NCBI RefSeq assembly: GCF_040096055.1
Contig: NZ_JBBMFK010000017.1
Span: 1-64,000 of the forward strand
Source of the DNA: Pseudoflavonifractor intestinihominis
GTDB lineage: Bacteria > Bacillota > Clostridia > Oscillospirales > Oscillospiraceae
Direction of reading: 5' to 3'
DNA: 64,000 nucleotides
Below the pieces are notes generated by a model. It did no database searches and was not told where the DNA came from. It worked only from the letters and a program-made list of their open reading frames with translations. Each line of letters begins with the position of its first letter. The first letter of the stretch is position 1. Shown piece after piece: positions 49,209 to 58,158 of this stretch. The position numbers and the translations under genes were made by a program.

Positions 49209-50432
49209 TTACTTGATGTTCTCGTAGCTGTTGACGGTGATGGTGGTGGCATTGGCAGCGGGCTCCACGGACACGTCGTTGGAGACGGTGATCTCGCCGT
49301 CGAACATGGCCTTCACCAGGGCCTTGTAGTCGTCCTGGGTGAAGCCGTCGCTCCACTGAGTGGACTCCATGGGCAGCTGGACATAGTTGGCCTCGGGATC
49401 GTCGCCGGACACCAGACCCAGGGTCTCGATCTTGCCGCCGTAGTTGGCGAAGTTGCCGTTGACAACCTCATCCAGCAGGTGCTGGGTGGTGTTGGCCAGG
49501 CCCTTCATGGCGGAGGTGACGGTCATATCCTCGCCGTAGGCGGAGATGATGCCGGCCTGGTCCACATCCACGCCGATGACCTTGCCGCCGGCCTTGGCAG
49601 CAGCCTCGGCAGCGGAGGTGTAGATGCCGCCGCCGCAGGCGAACACGACCTGCACGCCCAGGGACTGATACCAGTTGTCCATGTAGGCGGTGATGTCGGC
49701 GTCGCCGAAGAACTGGTTGCCGTAGACATACTCCAGGGTCACGTCGGCGCCGGTCTCAGCGGCGGCGGCGTCAGCGCCCTGGATGTAGCCGTAGCCGTAG
49801 CGCTGGACAGCGGGCACGGCCATGCCGCCCAGGAAGCCCAGGTGGGTGTAGCCCAGCTTCACAGCGGCGTAGCCGGCCATGTAGCCGCACAGCTCTTCCT
49901 GGTACACGGCGCAGTACACATTGGAGGGAAGGGTGTAGCCCTCACCGTTGGGGTCCAGGTCGCCCTCGCCCACGTCCAGGGCGATGAAGGTGGTGTCGGG
50001 ATACAGCTCAGCGGTCTCCTTGATGGCCTCGGCAAAGGCGTAGCCGGGCATCACGATGACGTTGTAGCCGTCGGCCACAGCGGCGTCGATCATGGCCACA
50101 CGCTCGGGGGTGGAGTCGCCGACGGGCTTGTAGTACTCAAAGGGGATGCCGGCGGGATCGCAGTAGGCCTTGCAGGCCTCATAGGTGGTCTGGTTGAAGG
50201 ACTGGTCAGTGATGTCGCCGTAGTCGGTGATCATGGCCACCTTGATGTCGGTAGCGGTGTTCTCCTCGCCGCCGGACTGGGTAGCGGGAGTCTGGCTGCC
50301 CTCAACAGGCTGACTGCCGGAGGGAGCGGGGCTGTTGGTGTCTCCGCCGGTCTCCTGGTTGCCGCAGGCGGCCAGAGCGAAGACCATTGCCAGGGACAGA
50401 ATGAGAGCCAGGATCTTACGAGACTTCTTCAA
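49209..50432 (-). CDS. bmpA: BMP-family nucleoside-binding lipoprotein
   Basis: 407 residues. A lipoprotein signal ends FALAAC (Cys23), followed by a Ser/Pro/Thr-rich linker, then a two-lobed BMP domain with AMITDYGDITDQSFNQTTYE near 68-87 and the conserved VIGVDVDQAG. It catches purine nucleosides (by family) for the adjacent two-permease importer. It is first in the operon. Confidence 0.92.
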   Translation of the reverse strand: MKKSRKILALILSLAMVFALAACGNQETGGDTNSPAPSGSQPVEGSQTPATQSGGEENTATDIKVAMITDYGDITDQSFNQTTYEACKAYCDPAGIPFEYYKPVGDSTPERVAMIDAAVADGYNVIVMPGYAFAEAIKETAELYPDTTFIALDVGEGDLDPNGEGYTLPSNVYCAVYQEELCGYMAGYAAVKLGYTHLGFLGGMAVPAVQRYGYGYIQGADAAAAETGADVTLEYVYGNQFFGDADITAYMDNWYQSLGVQVVFACGGGIYTSAAEAAAKAGGKVIGVDVDQAGIISAYGEDMTVTSAMKGLANTTQHLLDEVVNGNFANYGGKIETLGLVSGDDPEANYVQLPMESTQWSDGFTQDDYKALVKAMFDGEITVSNDVSVEPAANATTITVNSYENIK

Positions 50433-50464
50433 TGTGATCTACCTTCCTTTCAAGAAACAGATGG

Positions 50465-50505
50465 CCCAGTTCGGCAACAGACGTCTCTCCGTCCCTCACT
50501 GGGCT
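50465..50505 (-). other. leader hairpin upstream of bmpA
   Basis: On the minus strand, GCCCAGT and ACTGGGC enclose about 27 bases containing GGGACGGAGAGACGTC. It lies between the promoter and the bmpA start. I do not match it to any purine or other riboswitch class; it may be an mRNA-stabilising stem. Confidence 0.4.
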
Positions 50506-50514
50506 GGCAAGGCT

Positions 50515-50543
50515 ATTATAACGCAGTCTTAAGCAAAGAGCAA
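50515..50543 (-). promoter_or_regulatory. promoter of the bmpA operon
   Basis: Minus strand TTGCTC (50543-50538), 17-base spacer, TATAAT (50520-50515). Confidence 0.7.
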
Positions 50544-50707
50544 TCGTCATTTGACCGTTTAGTTCGAAATTTTTACAAGTTACCTTTCATATCCCGCCGC
50601 TGCCACGGGCATTTTGAACAAATAGTACAGCATTTCTCCTCTTTTGACCACATTTCCCCCGCATGCCCCCTCAAAACTTTTCTACATTCTCTATACAAAT
50701 TTTTTAC

Positions 50708-50736
50708 TTGACTGTGAGTATGATATGTGGTATAGT
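50708..50736 (+). promoter_or_regulatory. promoter of infC-rpmI-rplT
   Basis: TTGACT (50708-50713), 17-base spacer, TATAGT (50731-50736). About 200 bases before infC. Confidence 0.75.
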
Positions 50737-50744
50737 ATCTCAGC

Positions 50745-50926
50745 ACAATAAAGCAGGAACGGTACCTCCGTCCTCACCTCCAGCCCCAGGCAAAGAGGTC
50801 AACATGGTTCAGCGCGCGCCGCCTCCCAGGATGCGGCGGGTGTTGTTGTGTTGGACGCGGGTACCGGTTGGTAGCCGCTTTTTTTGCGGTTTCAGCCAGG
50901 TGCAGGCTTGGCTTGCTTAACGAATT
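50745..50926 (+). promoter_or_regulatory. infC-rpmI-rplT leader (L20-type autoregulatory leader)
   Basis: A structured 180-base leader. AACGGTACC (near 50759) can pair with GGTACCGGTT (near 50861), enclosing the GC-rich CCGCC...GGCGG stem. CCGCTTTTTTTGCGG near 50877-50890 forms a final hairpin. In related Firmicutes, ribosomal protein L20 binds such leaders to repress the operon. Boundaries are approximate and the fold was not computed. Confidence 0.65.
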
Positions 50927-50940
50927 GGAGGTGCTTTCCT

Positions 50941-51471
50941 ATCAGCAAACAGGGTCATCAGCTCAACGAGGAGATTCGGGACAGAGAGGTCCGTCTGGTG
51001 GGCGCCGACGGCGCTCAGCTGGGCATCATGTCCGCCAGAGAGGCTCTGGAGAAGGCCATGGAGCAGGGCCTGGATCTGGTCAAGATCTCTCCCACCGCGG
51101 TTCCCCCGGTCTGCAAGCTCATGGACTACGGCAAGTTCAAGTTCGAGCAGCAGAAGCGGGAGAAGGAGGCGCGGAAGAACCAGCGCGTGGTGGAAATCAA
51201 GGAAGTGCGCATGTCTCCCGGCATCGACGTCAACGACTTCAATGTCAAAGTCCGCAATGCGCAGAAGTTCCTGGCCGACGGCGACCGGGTCAAGGTGACG
51301 GTCCGCTTCCGCGGCCGCGAAATGGCCCATACCGAGATCGGCAAGGATCTGCTGCTCAAGTTTGCCGAGCAGTGCGCCGACGTGGCCACGCTGGACAAGG
51401 ACCCCAAGCTGGACGGACGGCACATGTCCATCTTCCTGTCCTCCAAGGTCGGTAAGGACGCCAAGAAGTAA
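50941..51471 (+). CDS. infC: translation initiation factor IF-3, non-AUG start
   Basis: 176 residues. IF-3 keeps 30S subunits free and checks initiator tRNA. The reading starts with ATC at 50941 (ISKQGHQLNEEIRDREVRL), with GGAGG nine bases upstream and no AUG, GUG or UUG near it. Use of AUU/AUC is a known infC hallmark that allows IF-3 to limit its own synthesis. The N-domain spans about 1-75 (RLVGADGAQLGIMS), and the C-domain about 90-176 (EIKEVRMSPGID). Confidence 0.95.
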   Translation: MSKQGHQLNEEIRDREVRLVGADGAQLGIMSAREALEKAMEQGLDLVKISPTAVPPVCKLMDYGKFKFEQQKREKEARKNQRVVEIKEVRMSPGIDVNDFNVKVRNAQKFLADGDRVKVTVRFRGREMAHTEIGKDLLLKFAEQCADVATLDKDPKLDGRHMSIFLSSKVGKDAKK

Positions 51472-51525
51472 AACCGCCGTCCCGGCGGCTGTCCCAGGTA
51501 TTTAACAGTAAAGGAGATCACTAAA

Positions 51526-51729
51526 ATGCCTAAGCTCAAAACCCACAGCGGCGCCAAGAAGCGCTTCAACCTCACCAAGAGCGGCAAGGTCAAGCGCGCC
51601 CACGCCTTCAAGTCCCACCTGCTCAACGGCCACGGCAAGGACACCAAGCGCAAGAGAGGCCTCCGCGCCGGCGCTTACGCGGACAAGACCAACGAGTCCG
51701 CCATCAAGCGCATGATTCCCTACAAATAA
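51526..51729 (+). CDS. rpmI: 50S ribosomal protein L35
   Basis: A 67-residue basic protein that begins MPKLKTHSGAKKRFN, the canonical L35 N-terminus, and ends AIKRMIPYK. Part of the infC-rpmI-rplT operon. Confidence 0.97.
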   Translation: MPKLKTHSGAKKRFNLTKSGKVKRAHAFKSHLLNGHGKDTKRKRGLRAGAYADKTNESAIKRMIPYK

Positions 51730-51819
51730 GAACCTTACCATCTCCTTCCCGGAGAGGAGGCTCGCTGAGAGCCGGAGGGGCCACCCCCTTTTACTCATAA
51801 CATAGGAGGCTTTTTACAA

Positions 51820-52176
51820 ATGGCTAGAGTTAAAGGCGCGATGATGACGCGCAAGAGAAGAAATAAGGTCCTCAAGCTGGCCAAGGGCTACTGGGGCGCC
51901 AAGAGCAAGCACTTCAAGATGGCCAAAGAGCAGGTCATGAAGTCCCTGAAGTACGCCTACACCGGCCGCCGGCTGAAGAAGCGCGACTTCCGTCAGCTGT
52001 GGATCACCCGCATCAGCGCCGCCTGCAAGATGAACGGCATGAACTACTCCACCTTCATGAACGGCCTGAAGAAGGCCGGCGTGGAGATCAACCGCAAGAT
52101 GCTGGCCGAGCTGGCTGTCAACGACAAGGCCGCCTTCACCGCCCTCACCGAGATGGCGAAGGCTCAGCTGGGCTAA
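51820..52176 (+). CDS. rplT: 50S ribosomal protein L20
   Basis: 118 residues. MARVKGAMMTRKRRNKVLKL and the helical RLKKRDFRQLWITRI stretch are L20 signatures. A large-subunit assembly protein and probable leader-binding repressor of this operon. Confidence 0.97.
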   Translation: MARVKGAMMTRKRRNKVLKLAKGYWGAKSKHFKMAKEQVMKSLKYAYTGRRLKKRDFRQLWITRISAACKMNGMNYSTFMNGLKKAGVEINRKMLAELAVNDKAAFTALTEMAKAQLG

Positions 52177-52198
52177 ATCCAGATTTCAGCGCACACAG

Positions 52199-52232
52199 AG
52201 CGGGGCATGGCAGACGCCATGCCCCGCTTTTC
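52199..52232 (+). terminator. terminator of infC-rpmI-rplT
   Basis: AGCGGGGCATGGC pairs with GCCATGCCCCGCT, then TTTTCCT. Confidence 0.85.
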
Positions 52233-52249
52233 CTGTCCTTTGGACAAAA

Positions 52250-52284
52250 CCGGGCCGCCCTGCTGAGGGGCGGCCCGGTTTTCT
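52250..52284. terminator. terminator between rplT and the hybrid kinase gene
   Basis: CCGGGCCGCCC (52250-52260) pairs with GGGCGGCCCGG (52268-52278), T run on plus, AAAACC on the other side, so it may also serve the converging minus-strand gene. Confidence 0.8.
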
Positions 52285-52285
52285 T

Positions 52286-54802
52286 TTATTCGTGCTTCAT
52301 ACATTTCTCCAGCGCCTGGTAGAGCAGGGACACATCGATGGGCTTGGAGATGTGCCCGTTCATGCCCGCCTCGGTGGTCTTGGCGATGTCCTCGGCAAAG
52401 GCGTTGGCGGTGACGGCGATGATGGGCACCGTGGCCGCGTCCGGCTTGTCCAGCGCCCGGATGGCCCTGGCCGCCTGACAGCCGTCCATCTCCGGCATCT
52501 GCATGTCCATCAGGATGGCGTCGATGGAGTAGGGCGCCGCCGCCTGGAAGATGCGCACCGCCTCCGCGCCGTTGACCGCCTGGAGCACCTCCACGTCGTT
52601 CATGGAGAGGATCTCGGTGGCGATCTCCATATTCAGCTCGTTGTCCTCCGCCAGGAGAATCTTCCGCCCCGCCAGCTGGAAGGGGCTGCTCTGCTCCTCC
52701 TTCTTCTCCTGGGCGTCCTCCTCCCCGGAGACCGCCTCCAGCGGCAGGGTGACGGTGAACTTGCTCCCCTTCCCCAGGGTGCTCTCCACCGAGATCTCGC
52801 CGCTCATCTGCTGCACCAGGCTCTTGACGATGGGCATACCCAGACCGGTGCCCACGGTGACGGCGCTGGTGAAGCAGGTCTCCCGGGCGTAGGGGTCAAA
52901 CAGATGCTCCAGGAAGCTCTTGGACATGCCGATGCCCGTGTCCTCCACCACGATCTGGTACTTGCTGTGCCGCTGGAAGTCGAACTGGCGCACCTCCAGC
53001 CGGATGTCCGCCCCCGGATTGCTGTACTTCAGGGAGTTGGAGAGGAGGTTGTTGAGGATCTGGCCGATCTTGAACTCGTCCCCCACCACCTCCTCGTTGT
53101 GGATGTCCAGCTCGACGGAGAAGTGCTTGCCCTGGTGCTCCGCCTGGGTCCGGAAGATCCCCGCCGACTCCTCCACGTACTGCTTCAGGTTGAAGCGCTT
53201 GTTGTTGAGGGCGTTCTTCCCCGCCTCCATCTTGGACAGCTCCAGGATGTCGTTGATGAGAGCCAGCAGCTGCTTGCCCGAGAACTCGATCTTCTGCATG
53301 TAGTCCCACATCTTGCAGCAGTCCCCCTGGCTGTTCTGAGCCAGCTGGGAGAAGCCGATGATGGCGTTGAGCGGGGTGCGCATGTCGTGGGACATGCTGC
53401 TGAAGAAATCCGACTTGGCCTTTGTGCTCTTCTTGGCCGCCTCCAGGGCCTCCTGGAGGATGATGGTGTGCTGGAGCTGCTGGCGCTTCTCGATGTCCAC
53501 GTCCCGGAAGCAGAGAATCACCTCGTCGGGGGCCAGCTTCTCATCATAGAGGGTGCGGATGTTCACCCATTTATAGATCTCGCCGAAGCGGCGCCGGTAG
53601 TCGCCGCCGTAGTCGGCGATGTGCTCGCTCACCCGCTGGCGGATGCTTTCCAGCGAAAAGCTCAGCTCAAATTCCTGGTAGGTCCCCGACTCCACCACCT
53701 GCTTTACCGTGGCCAGCAGGAAGTCGTATCCTCCCGTCCGGGGCATCTGGGACTCCAGATCCCTGGACATCTTGATGGCCTCATAGGTCCCTTCGCGGAA
53801 GTTCACCCGGTAGACGGCGTAAAAGGAGTCGCTGAGAATCCGAATGGTGTTGCCCGCCTTTTTAATCCGCTTGTTCTGCTGCAAATCCCGGATCACCATG
53901 GCGGTCAGCACCGCAAAGAGCAGCACCGCCACCCCGGCCAGCAGATTCACCACCATGTTCCGGTCCCCCATCAGGATGGTCCTGATGGGGATGGTCATAA
54001 TGACCGTCCAGCCGTTGCTCATGGTGGAGTAGTACACGCCCCGCTCCACGCCCTCCATATCTGTGATGGAGGTGTCGTATGCAAAGAGGGAGCCGTCCCT
54101 TATCCCCTCCATCAGATAATCGGCGTACATCTGCAGGGTCTTCTCATCCGTCTGCCACCTGGTCACCGTGTACAGCAGCGTGCCGTTGGTGTCGCACAGA
54201 TAGTAGGAGCTGTTGCCGGGCAGGGTCTGGGTGGTGTTGTGGAGGCCCTGGCTGTGGATGTACACGTCCATGGCCAGCACGTCGCCGCTGCGTGCCAGCG
54301 CCTTGGAGATGGTGAACACCGGCTCGCCGGTGATGGCGTCCTGATACACGTCGCTGAACACCACCTCGCCCCCGGCCGCCAGCGCGTCCTGGTACCAATC
54401 CGTGGACCGGTAGTCGTAGGCGGCGTCCCCGTCCCACGGGTTGGCCGCCACGATCTCCCCGTCGATCACCGCGTAGGGGTCCACCATGTTCTCCCCCAGC
54501 ATCACGGTCAGCTTGGAGAAATAGTCCTGGAGCCAGCTCTGGACCTCGCTGCCGTTGCCCGCGTCACTGTCAATCTCGTCCACGTACTGGGCGGCCAGGA
54601 TGATGATCTGGCGGAAGCTGTCCAGATGCATCTCCTCCTCCACCGCGTAGCTCTTGGCCAGGGCCATGCCCAAATTCTGGGTGTTCTCCAGCAGCTTCAC
54701 CCGGACCAGAAACACGCTGAACAGGAGCAGCACAGCCACCAGGACCAGCATGAGAATGCTCAGCGCTGTGTTGGACGAGACGGAAATCTTTTTCTCTTTC
54801 AA
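52286..54802 (-). CDS. hybrid sensor histidine kinase/response regulator
   Basis: 838 residues. Membrane helix (about 14-34), double-Cache-type extracytoplasmic sensor (about 40-280), second helix (about 286-308), a PAS-like domain (about 330-440), HisKA with SMSHDMRTPLNAI (His near 468), HATPase (about 575-690) with GTGLGMPI, and a receiver domain (about 710-835) with KILLAEDNE and phospho-acceptor Asp in LMDMQMPEMDG near 763. There is no output domain, so the signal must pass to another protein. It probably shares a transcript with cardiolipin synthase; a CCCGGAG/CTCCGGG hairpin at 54824-54840 lies between them. Confidence 0.92.
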   Translation of the reverse strand: MKEKKISVSSNTALSILMLVLVAVLLLFSVFLVRVKLLENTQNLGMALAKSYAVEEEMHLDSFRQIIILAAQYVDEIDSDAGNGSEVQSWLQDYFSKLTVMLGENMVDPYAVIDGEIVAANPWDGDAAYDYRSTDWYQDALAAGGEVVFSDVYQDAITGEPVFTISKALARSGDVLAMDVYIHSQGLHNTTQTLPGNSSYYLCDTNGTLLYTVTRWQTDEKTLQMYADYLMEGIRDGSLFAYDTSITDMEGVERGVYYSTMSNGWTVIMTIPIRTILMGDRNMVVNLLAGVAVLLFAVLTAMVIRDLQQNKRIKKAGNTIRILSDSFYAVYRVNFREGTYEAIKMSRDLESQMPRTGGYDFLLATVKQVVESGTYQEFELSFSLESIRQRVSEHIADYGGDYRRRFGEIYKWVNIRTLYDEKLAPDEVILCFRDVDIEKRQQLQHTIILQEALEAAKKSTKAKSDFFSSMSHDMRTPLNAIIGFSQLAQNSQGDCCKMWDYMQKIEFSGKQLLALINDILELSKMEAGKNALNNKRFNLKQYVEESAGIFRTQAEHQGKHFSVELDIHNEEVVGDEFKIGQILNNLLSNSLKYSNPGADIRLEVRQFDFQRHSKYQIVVEDTGIGMSKSFLEHLFDPYARETCFTSAVTVGTGLGMPIVKSLVQQMSGEISVESTLGKGSKFTVTLPLEAVSGEEDAQEKKEEQSSPFQLAGRKILLAEDNELNMEIATEILSMNDVEVLQAVNGAEAVRIFQAAAPYSIDAILMDMQMPEMDGCQAARAIRALDKPDAATVPIIAVTANAFAEDIAKTTEAGMNGHISKPIDVSLLYQALEKCMKHE

Positions 54803-54851
54803 GGCAAAGTCCTCCCTGTGTATCCCGGAGCAGCTCCGGGGAGATGAGCCG

Positions 54852-56393
54852 TCACAGCAGCGGCGCGAACAGCCGCAGCAGGCACTGGCCCACCCGCAGC
54901 ACGGCGGAGCGGCCCGAGCTGTACTGCCCGGTCACCTCCCGGCACTGGGGGAAGGTGTTCCGGAAATCCTCCTCCACCTGCTTCACCGCGGCGCAGCCGT
55001 GGAAGAGCACCGCGTTCTCAAAGTGCAGGTACAGGCTGCGGTAGTCCATGTTGATGGTGCCCACCACGGCGGTCTCCCCGTCGGCCACGCACTGCTTGGC
55101 GTGGATGAACCCGGGGGTGTACTCGTAGATGCGCACGCCGCTGCGGGCCAGCCCGGCGTAGTAGGACCGGGTGACGCTGTACACCAGCTTCTTGTCCGGG
55201 ATGCCGGGGGTGATGATGCGCACGTCCACCCCCCGCCGGGCCGCCAGACCCAGGGCACGGTTCATCTCGTCGCTGATGATGAGGTAGGGCGTGGTGAACC
55301 ACACCCGTTCCCTGGCCCCCTCGGCCATGCTCAGATACACGTTCTCCCCCACGAACTCCTGGTCCAGGGGGCTGTCGGCGTAGGGCTGGACAAAGCCGCC
55401 CTCCCTGCTCTGATAGGGCACCGGCGCCAGGTAGGCGCTCACGTCTCCGTCGGTGGGGCGGATGGCGTTCCACATCTCCAGGAACTGGGCCGTCAGACTG
55501 GTCACCGCGTCCCCCTCCAGCCGGATGCCGGTGTCCTTCCAGCGGCCGAAGGGGTGGGTCAGGTTGAAGTACTCGTCGGCCAGATTGTACCCGCCGGTGA
55601 ACCCCACCGCGCCGTCGATGACCGTGATCTTCCGGTGGTCCCGGTTGTTCAGAAACACGTTGAACACCGGGATGACCGGATTGAACACCCGGCACTGCAC
55701 CCCCACCTGCTCCATCCGGCGGATAAAGTCCCGGTTGATGAAGCCGATGCTGCCGATGTCGTCGTAGATAAAGCGGACCTCCACGCCCTGGGCCGCCTTG
55801 CGGGCCAGCACGTCCTTCAGCCGGCCGAAGGCCGCGCCCTCCTGTACCGCGTGGTACTCCATGAAGATGAACCGCTCCGCCCGCTCCAGGTCGCGGAGCT
55901 GGGCCTCCAGCCCGTCGGCGGCGTCGGCGTAAAAGTCCACGTCCGTGTTCCGGCACAGTGGGAAGCCCCCGTACCGCTGCAGGTAGCCGGCCAGATTGCC
56001 CGCCGGGCCCCCCTGGGCCTTCAGCTCCTCCACCACGTCCGGCCGGACGGGCACACCCTTGGCCAGGGTCTGGTGCACCGCTTCAAACCGCCGGGCCATC
56101 CGCCGGGTGGCGCCCGACCGGCCCATCAGCAGGTACAGGCACACCCCCAGCACCGGGAATGCCAGCAAAAGCAGCATCCACGGCATCTTGAAGGCCGCAT
56201 TGGTGTGTTTTCCGTACAGCTTCAGCACGATCACCAGGGCCGCCAGACGGGTGACGGCACTGAGGATGGCCGAATACTCGTTGAGCCTGATGTAGAGCAG
56301 GACGATCCAAAGTACCTCCAGCAGGATGCACAGTCCCACAAATACCAGGCGGCCGATGCTGTTCTGCACGCTGGTCTTCTGTTCCGCTGTCAT
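54852..56393 (-). CDS. cls: cardiolipin synthase (phospholipase D family)
   Basis: 513 residues. Two or three membrane helices (about 12-82), then two HKD catalytic motifs: DHRKITVIDGAVG near 255 and HAKQCVADGETAV near 425. Joins two phosphatidylglycerol molecules to make cardiolipin. Start ATG 56393; a matching promoter lies 45-70 bases upstream. Confidence 0.93.
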   Translation of the reverse strand: MTAEQKTSVQNSIGRLVFVGLCILLEVLWIVLLYIRLNEYSAILSAVTRLAALVIVLKLYGKHTNAAFKMPWMLLLLAFPVLGVCLYLLMGRSGATRRMARRFEAVHQTLAKGVPVRPDVVEELKAQGGPAGNLAGYLQRYGGFPLCRNTDVDFYADAADGLEAQLRDLERAERFIFMEYHAVQEGAAFGRLKDVLARKAAQGVEVRFIYDDIGSIGFINRDFIRRMEQVGVQCRVFNPVIPVFNVFLNNRDHRKITVIDGAVGFTGGYNLADEYFNLTHPFGRWKDTGIRLEGDAVTSLTAQFLEMWNAIRPTDGDVSAYLAPVPYQSREGGFVQPYADSPLDQEFVGENVYLSMAEGARERVWFTTPYLIISDEMNRALGLAARRGVDVRIITPGIPDKKLVYSVTRSYYAGLARSGVRIYEYTPGFIHAKQCVADGETAVVGTINMDYRSLYLHFENAVLFHGCAAVKQVEEDFRNTFPQCREVTGQYSSGRSAVLRVGQCLLRLFAPLL

Positions 56394-56435
56394 AGAACCC
56401 CTTCTCTCCCGCCCTTTTCCGGGTGTTACGGCACG

Positions 56436-56464
56436 ATTATACCAAATCCCCGTCTTTTTGTTAA
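56436..56464 (-). promoter_or_regulatory. promoter of cls (and the hybrid kinase)
   Basis: Minus strand TTAACA (56464-56459), 17-base spacer, TATAAT (56441-56436). Confidence 0.75.
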
Positions 56465-56485
56465 GTCCCGGCTTTCATGGAAACA

Positions 56486-56522
56486 GCCTGCGGCCCCCTG
56501 TTCAGGCGCCGCAGGCTGTTTT
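56486..56522 (-). terminator. terminator after the CmpB-type gene
   Basis: AACAGCCTGCGG pairs with CCGCAGGCTGTT. Upstream of the cls promoter on the same strand, it isolates the two transcripts. Confidence 0.75.
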
Positions 56523-56529
56523 CTCTTAT

Positions 56530-57852
56530 TTACTCCTCCACCAGAATGGCGTTGGGATAGACCTTTGCGATCCGCTCGTCGGGGTAGTGGCGGTCCAGGA
56601 AGTCGGAGAGGATGGTGGTGGGTGCGTCGGGCGCGGTCTGCCGCTGGTTGTACCGGGCCAGGGCCAGCGCCGACAGCGCCATGTTGCACACCATGAACAC
56701 AATCAGCACCCAGGTGCCGATCCGGCCAATCTTGGGCGGAATGCGCTCGATCAGGCCGGAGAGCACGGGGTAGATGCCCTTGAGCCACACCACCGCCGCA
56801 ATGCCCCAGAAGAAGCAGTAGAGCAGGTTGATACGTCCCCCCAGGTTGAAGGGGAGGTGGCTGTAATCCCAGAACACGGTGCCGAACGCCAACTCGGTGA
56901 ACACGCTGCACGCATACTCGTAGGCGCCGCCCAGGATGGTGCCCGCCAGGAAGATGTACCGGTCGCTGCGGTCCTTGTACTTGTAGAGCACGGCGGTGAA
57001 CATCACCGCCCCCAGGCCCCACACCACGCTGAAGGCGCCGTAGATCAGACTGCTCCGGCTCATCCACACCCCCGCCGTCACCCGGCAGAACAGCGTCTCG
57101 ATGATATCCCCCAGAAAGGCGGCGATGACAAAGAGCCACACCAGCTTGTGGAAGCAGCAGCCCTCGGCAAAGACGCCGCGCTTTTCTTCCCGCTCTGTCT
57201 GGGCCTCCAGCAGCTTTTCCGCCTCCAGCTCGTGGGCCCGGAGGACCCGGCGCTGGACCCGGCGGGTGATAGCGTTGCCGAACACGTCGGACAGGTCCCG
57301 GAAGTTCTCCGACAGCCGGGCCAGGCGCCGCAGCCGGAAGCGGAGCTGGAGCACCGACACCAGGGACACCACAAAGTCCACCGCCACCACGCCCCAGCAC
57401 ACCAGCAGGGCGATCAGCCCGGCCAGTCTGGGGATACGGTCCAGCACCCCGGCCAGCAGGGGGTCCAGGAACCAGATGGACGCCAGGGCCAGCAGGCCCC
57501 ACACCAGCAGCAGCGGGAAGAAGATGTAGCCCTCGAACTGGAACCGGTGCCTGGTATAGTCCCACCAGCGGCGGTGGAAGATGCGCTCCAGCAGGAACCC
57601 GGTGACAAAGGTGACGGCTGCGGCGATGACCGCGCCGCCCACCACCAGAAAGACCGGGTGATCCGCCAGCTCAGGCAGGAAGATGGCGAAGAGCACCGCG
57701 CCGAAGCCGTAGGACGGTTTGAGCGGCAGGTTGAGAAAGCCGCTGTTGACAAAGATGTGCCGCCGCACCGCGGCCGCCGCCACGCTGACGCACCATCCTG
57801 CCAGGGAGTAGACCAGGAAAAACCAGGCCAACTGATAGAGCGTATAATACAT
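56530..57852 (-). CDS. membrane protein with two CmpB-type (putative ABC permease) domains
   Basis: 440 residues and about ten helices. The N-terminal half (YQLAWFFLVYSLAGWC, SGFLNLPLKPSYGFGAV) and C-terminal half (HKLVWLFVIAAFLGDIIE, SSLIYGAFSVVWGLGAV) are both members of the PF06541-like family (often annotated putative ABC transporter permease), separated by a charged cytosolic helix (about 170-250). Most family members have one domain, so this looks like a fused tandem duplication. No ATPase partner is adjacent. The function is unproven. Confidence 0.75.
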   Translation of the reverse strand: MYYTLYQLAWFFLVYSLAGWCVSVAAAAVRRHIFVNSGFLNLPLKPSYGFGAVLFAIFLPELADHPVFLVVGGAVIAAAVTFVTGFLLERIFHRRWWDYTRHRFQFEGYIFFPLLLVWGLLALASIWFLDPLLAGVLDRIPRLAGLIALLVCWGVVAVDFVVSLVSVLQLRFRLRRLARLSENFRDLSDVFGNAITRRVQRRVLRAHELEAEKLLEAQTEREEKRGVFAEGCCFHKLVWLFVIAAFLGDIIETLFCRVTAGVWMSRSSLIYGAFSVVWGLGAVMFTAVLYKYKDRSDRYIFLAGTILGGAYEYACSVFTELAFGTVFWDYSHLPFNLGGRINLLYCFFWGIAAVVWLKGIYPVLSGLIERIPPKIGRIGTWVLIVFMVCNMALSALALARYNQRQTAPDAPTTILSDFLDRHYPDERIAKVYPNAILVEE

Positions 57853-57900
57853 AACGTCTCTCCTTTCGGAGGCGCTGAGCCCTTCGCGCCCTCACGGGCT

Positions 57901-57929
57901 ATTCTGCCATACTTTTTCCCCCATTGCAA
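57901..57929 (-). promoter_or_regulatory. promoter of the CmpB-type gene
   Basis: Minus strand TTGCAA (57929-57924), 17 bases, CAGAAT (57906-57901). Confidence 0.55.
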
Positions 57930-57960
57930 CCCGCGTTTATGGCCCTGCGCAAACTTCTCC

Positions 57961-57989
57961 TTGAAATGGCGCGCGGTTTCCTGTATAAT
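57961..57989 (+). promoter_or_regulatory. promoter of tRNA-Leu
   Basis: TTGAAA (57961-57966), 17-base spacer, TATAAT (57984-57989), then about 40 bases to the tRNA. Confidence 0.85.
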
Positions 57990-58032
57990 ATACCGTAACG
58001 CAGCCGGAGGCCATGATCCTCCCCCTTAATAT

Positions 58033-58119
58033 GCCGGTGTGATGAAATTGGTAGACGTAGCGGATTCAAAATCCGCCGGTGGCGACACCGTGTGGGTTCG
58101 AGCCCCACCACCGGTACCA
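58033..58119 (+). tRNA. tRNA-Leu, anticodon CAA
   Basis: 87 nucleotides with CCA encoded. The acceptor GCCGGTG pairs with CACCGGT, and the anticodon loop TTCAAAA between GCGGA and TCCGC gives CAA, reading UUG. A long variable arm (GGTGGCGACACC) and the T arm GTGGGTTCGAGCCCCAC fit class II leucine tRNA. Confidence 0.96.
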
Positions 58120-58121
58120 CG

Positions 58122-58158
58122 TCGGAGCAAGCTCTGTATCGCTTGCTCCGATTTTTTT
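58122..58158 (+). terminator. terminator of tRNA-Leu
   Basis: TCGGAGCAAGC (58122-58132) pairs with GCTTGCTCCGA (58141-58151) before a T run. Confidence 0.92.

Noticed and set aside
50433..50520. Purine riboswitch upstream of the nucleoside transporter
   Set aside because: The two hairpin loops and core junction residues of the purine aptamer are not present; only a single long stem is visible.
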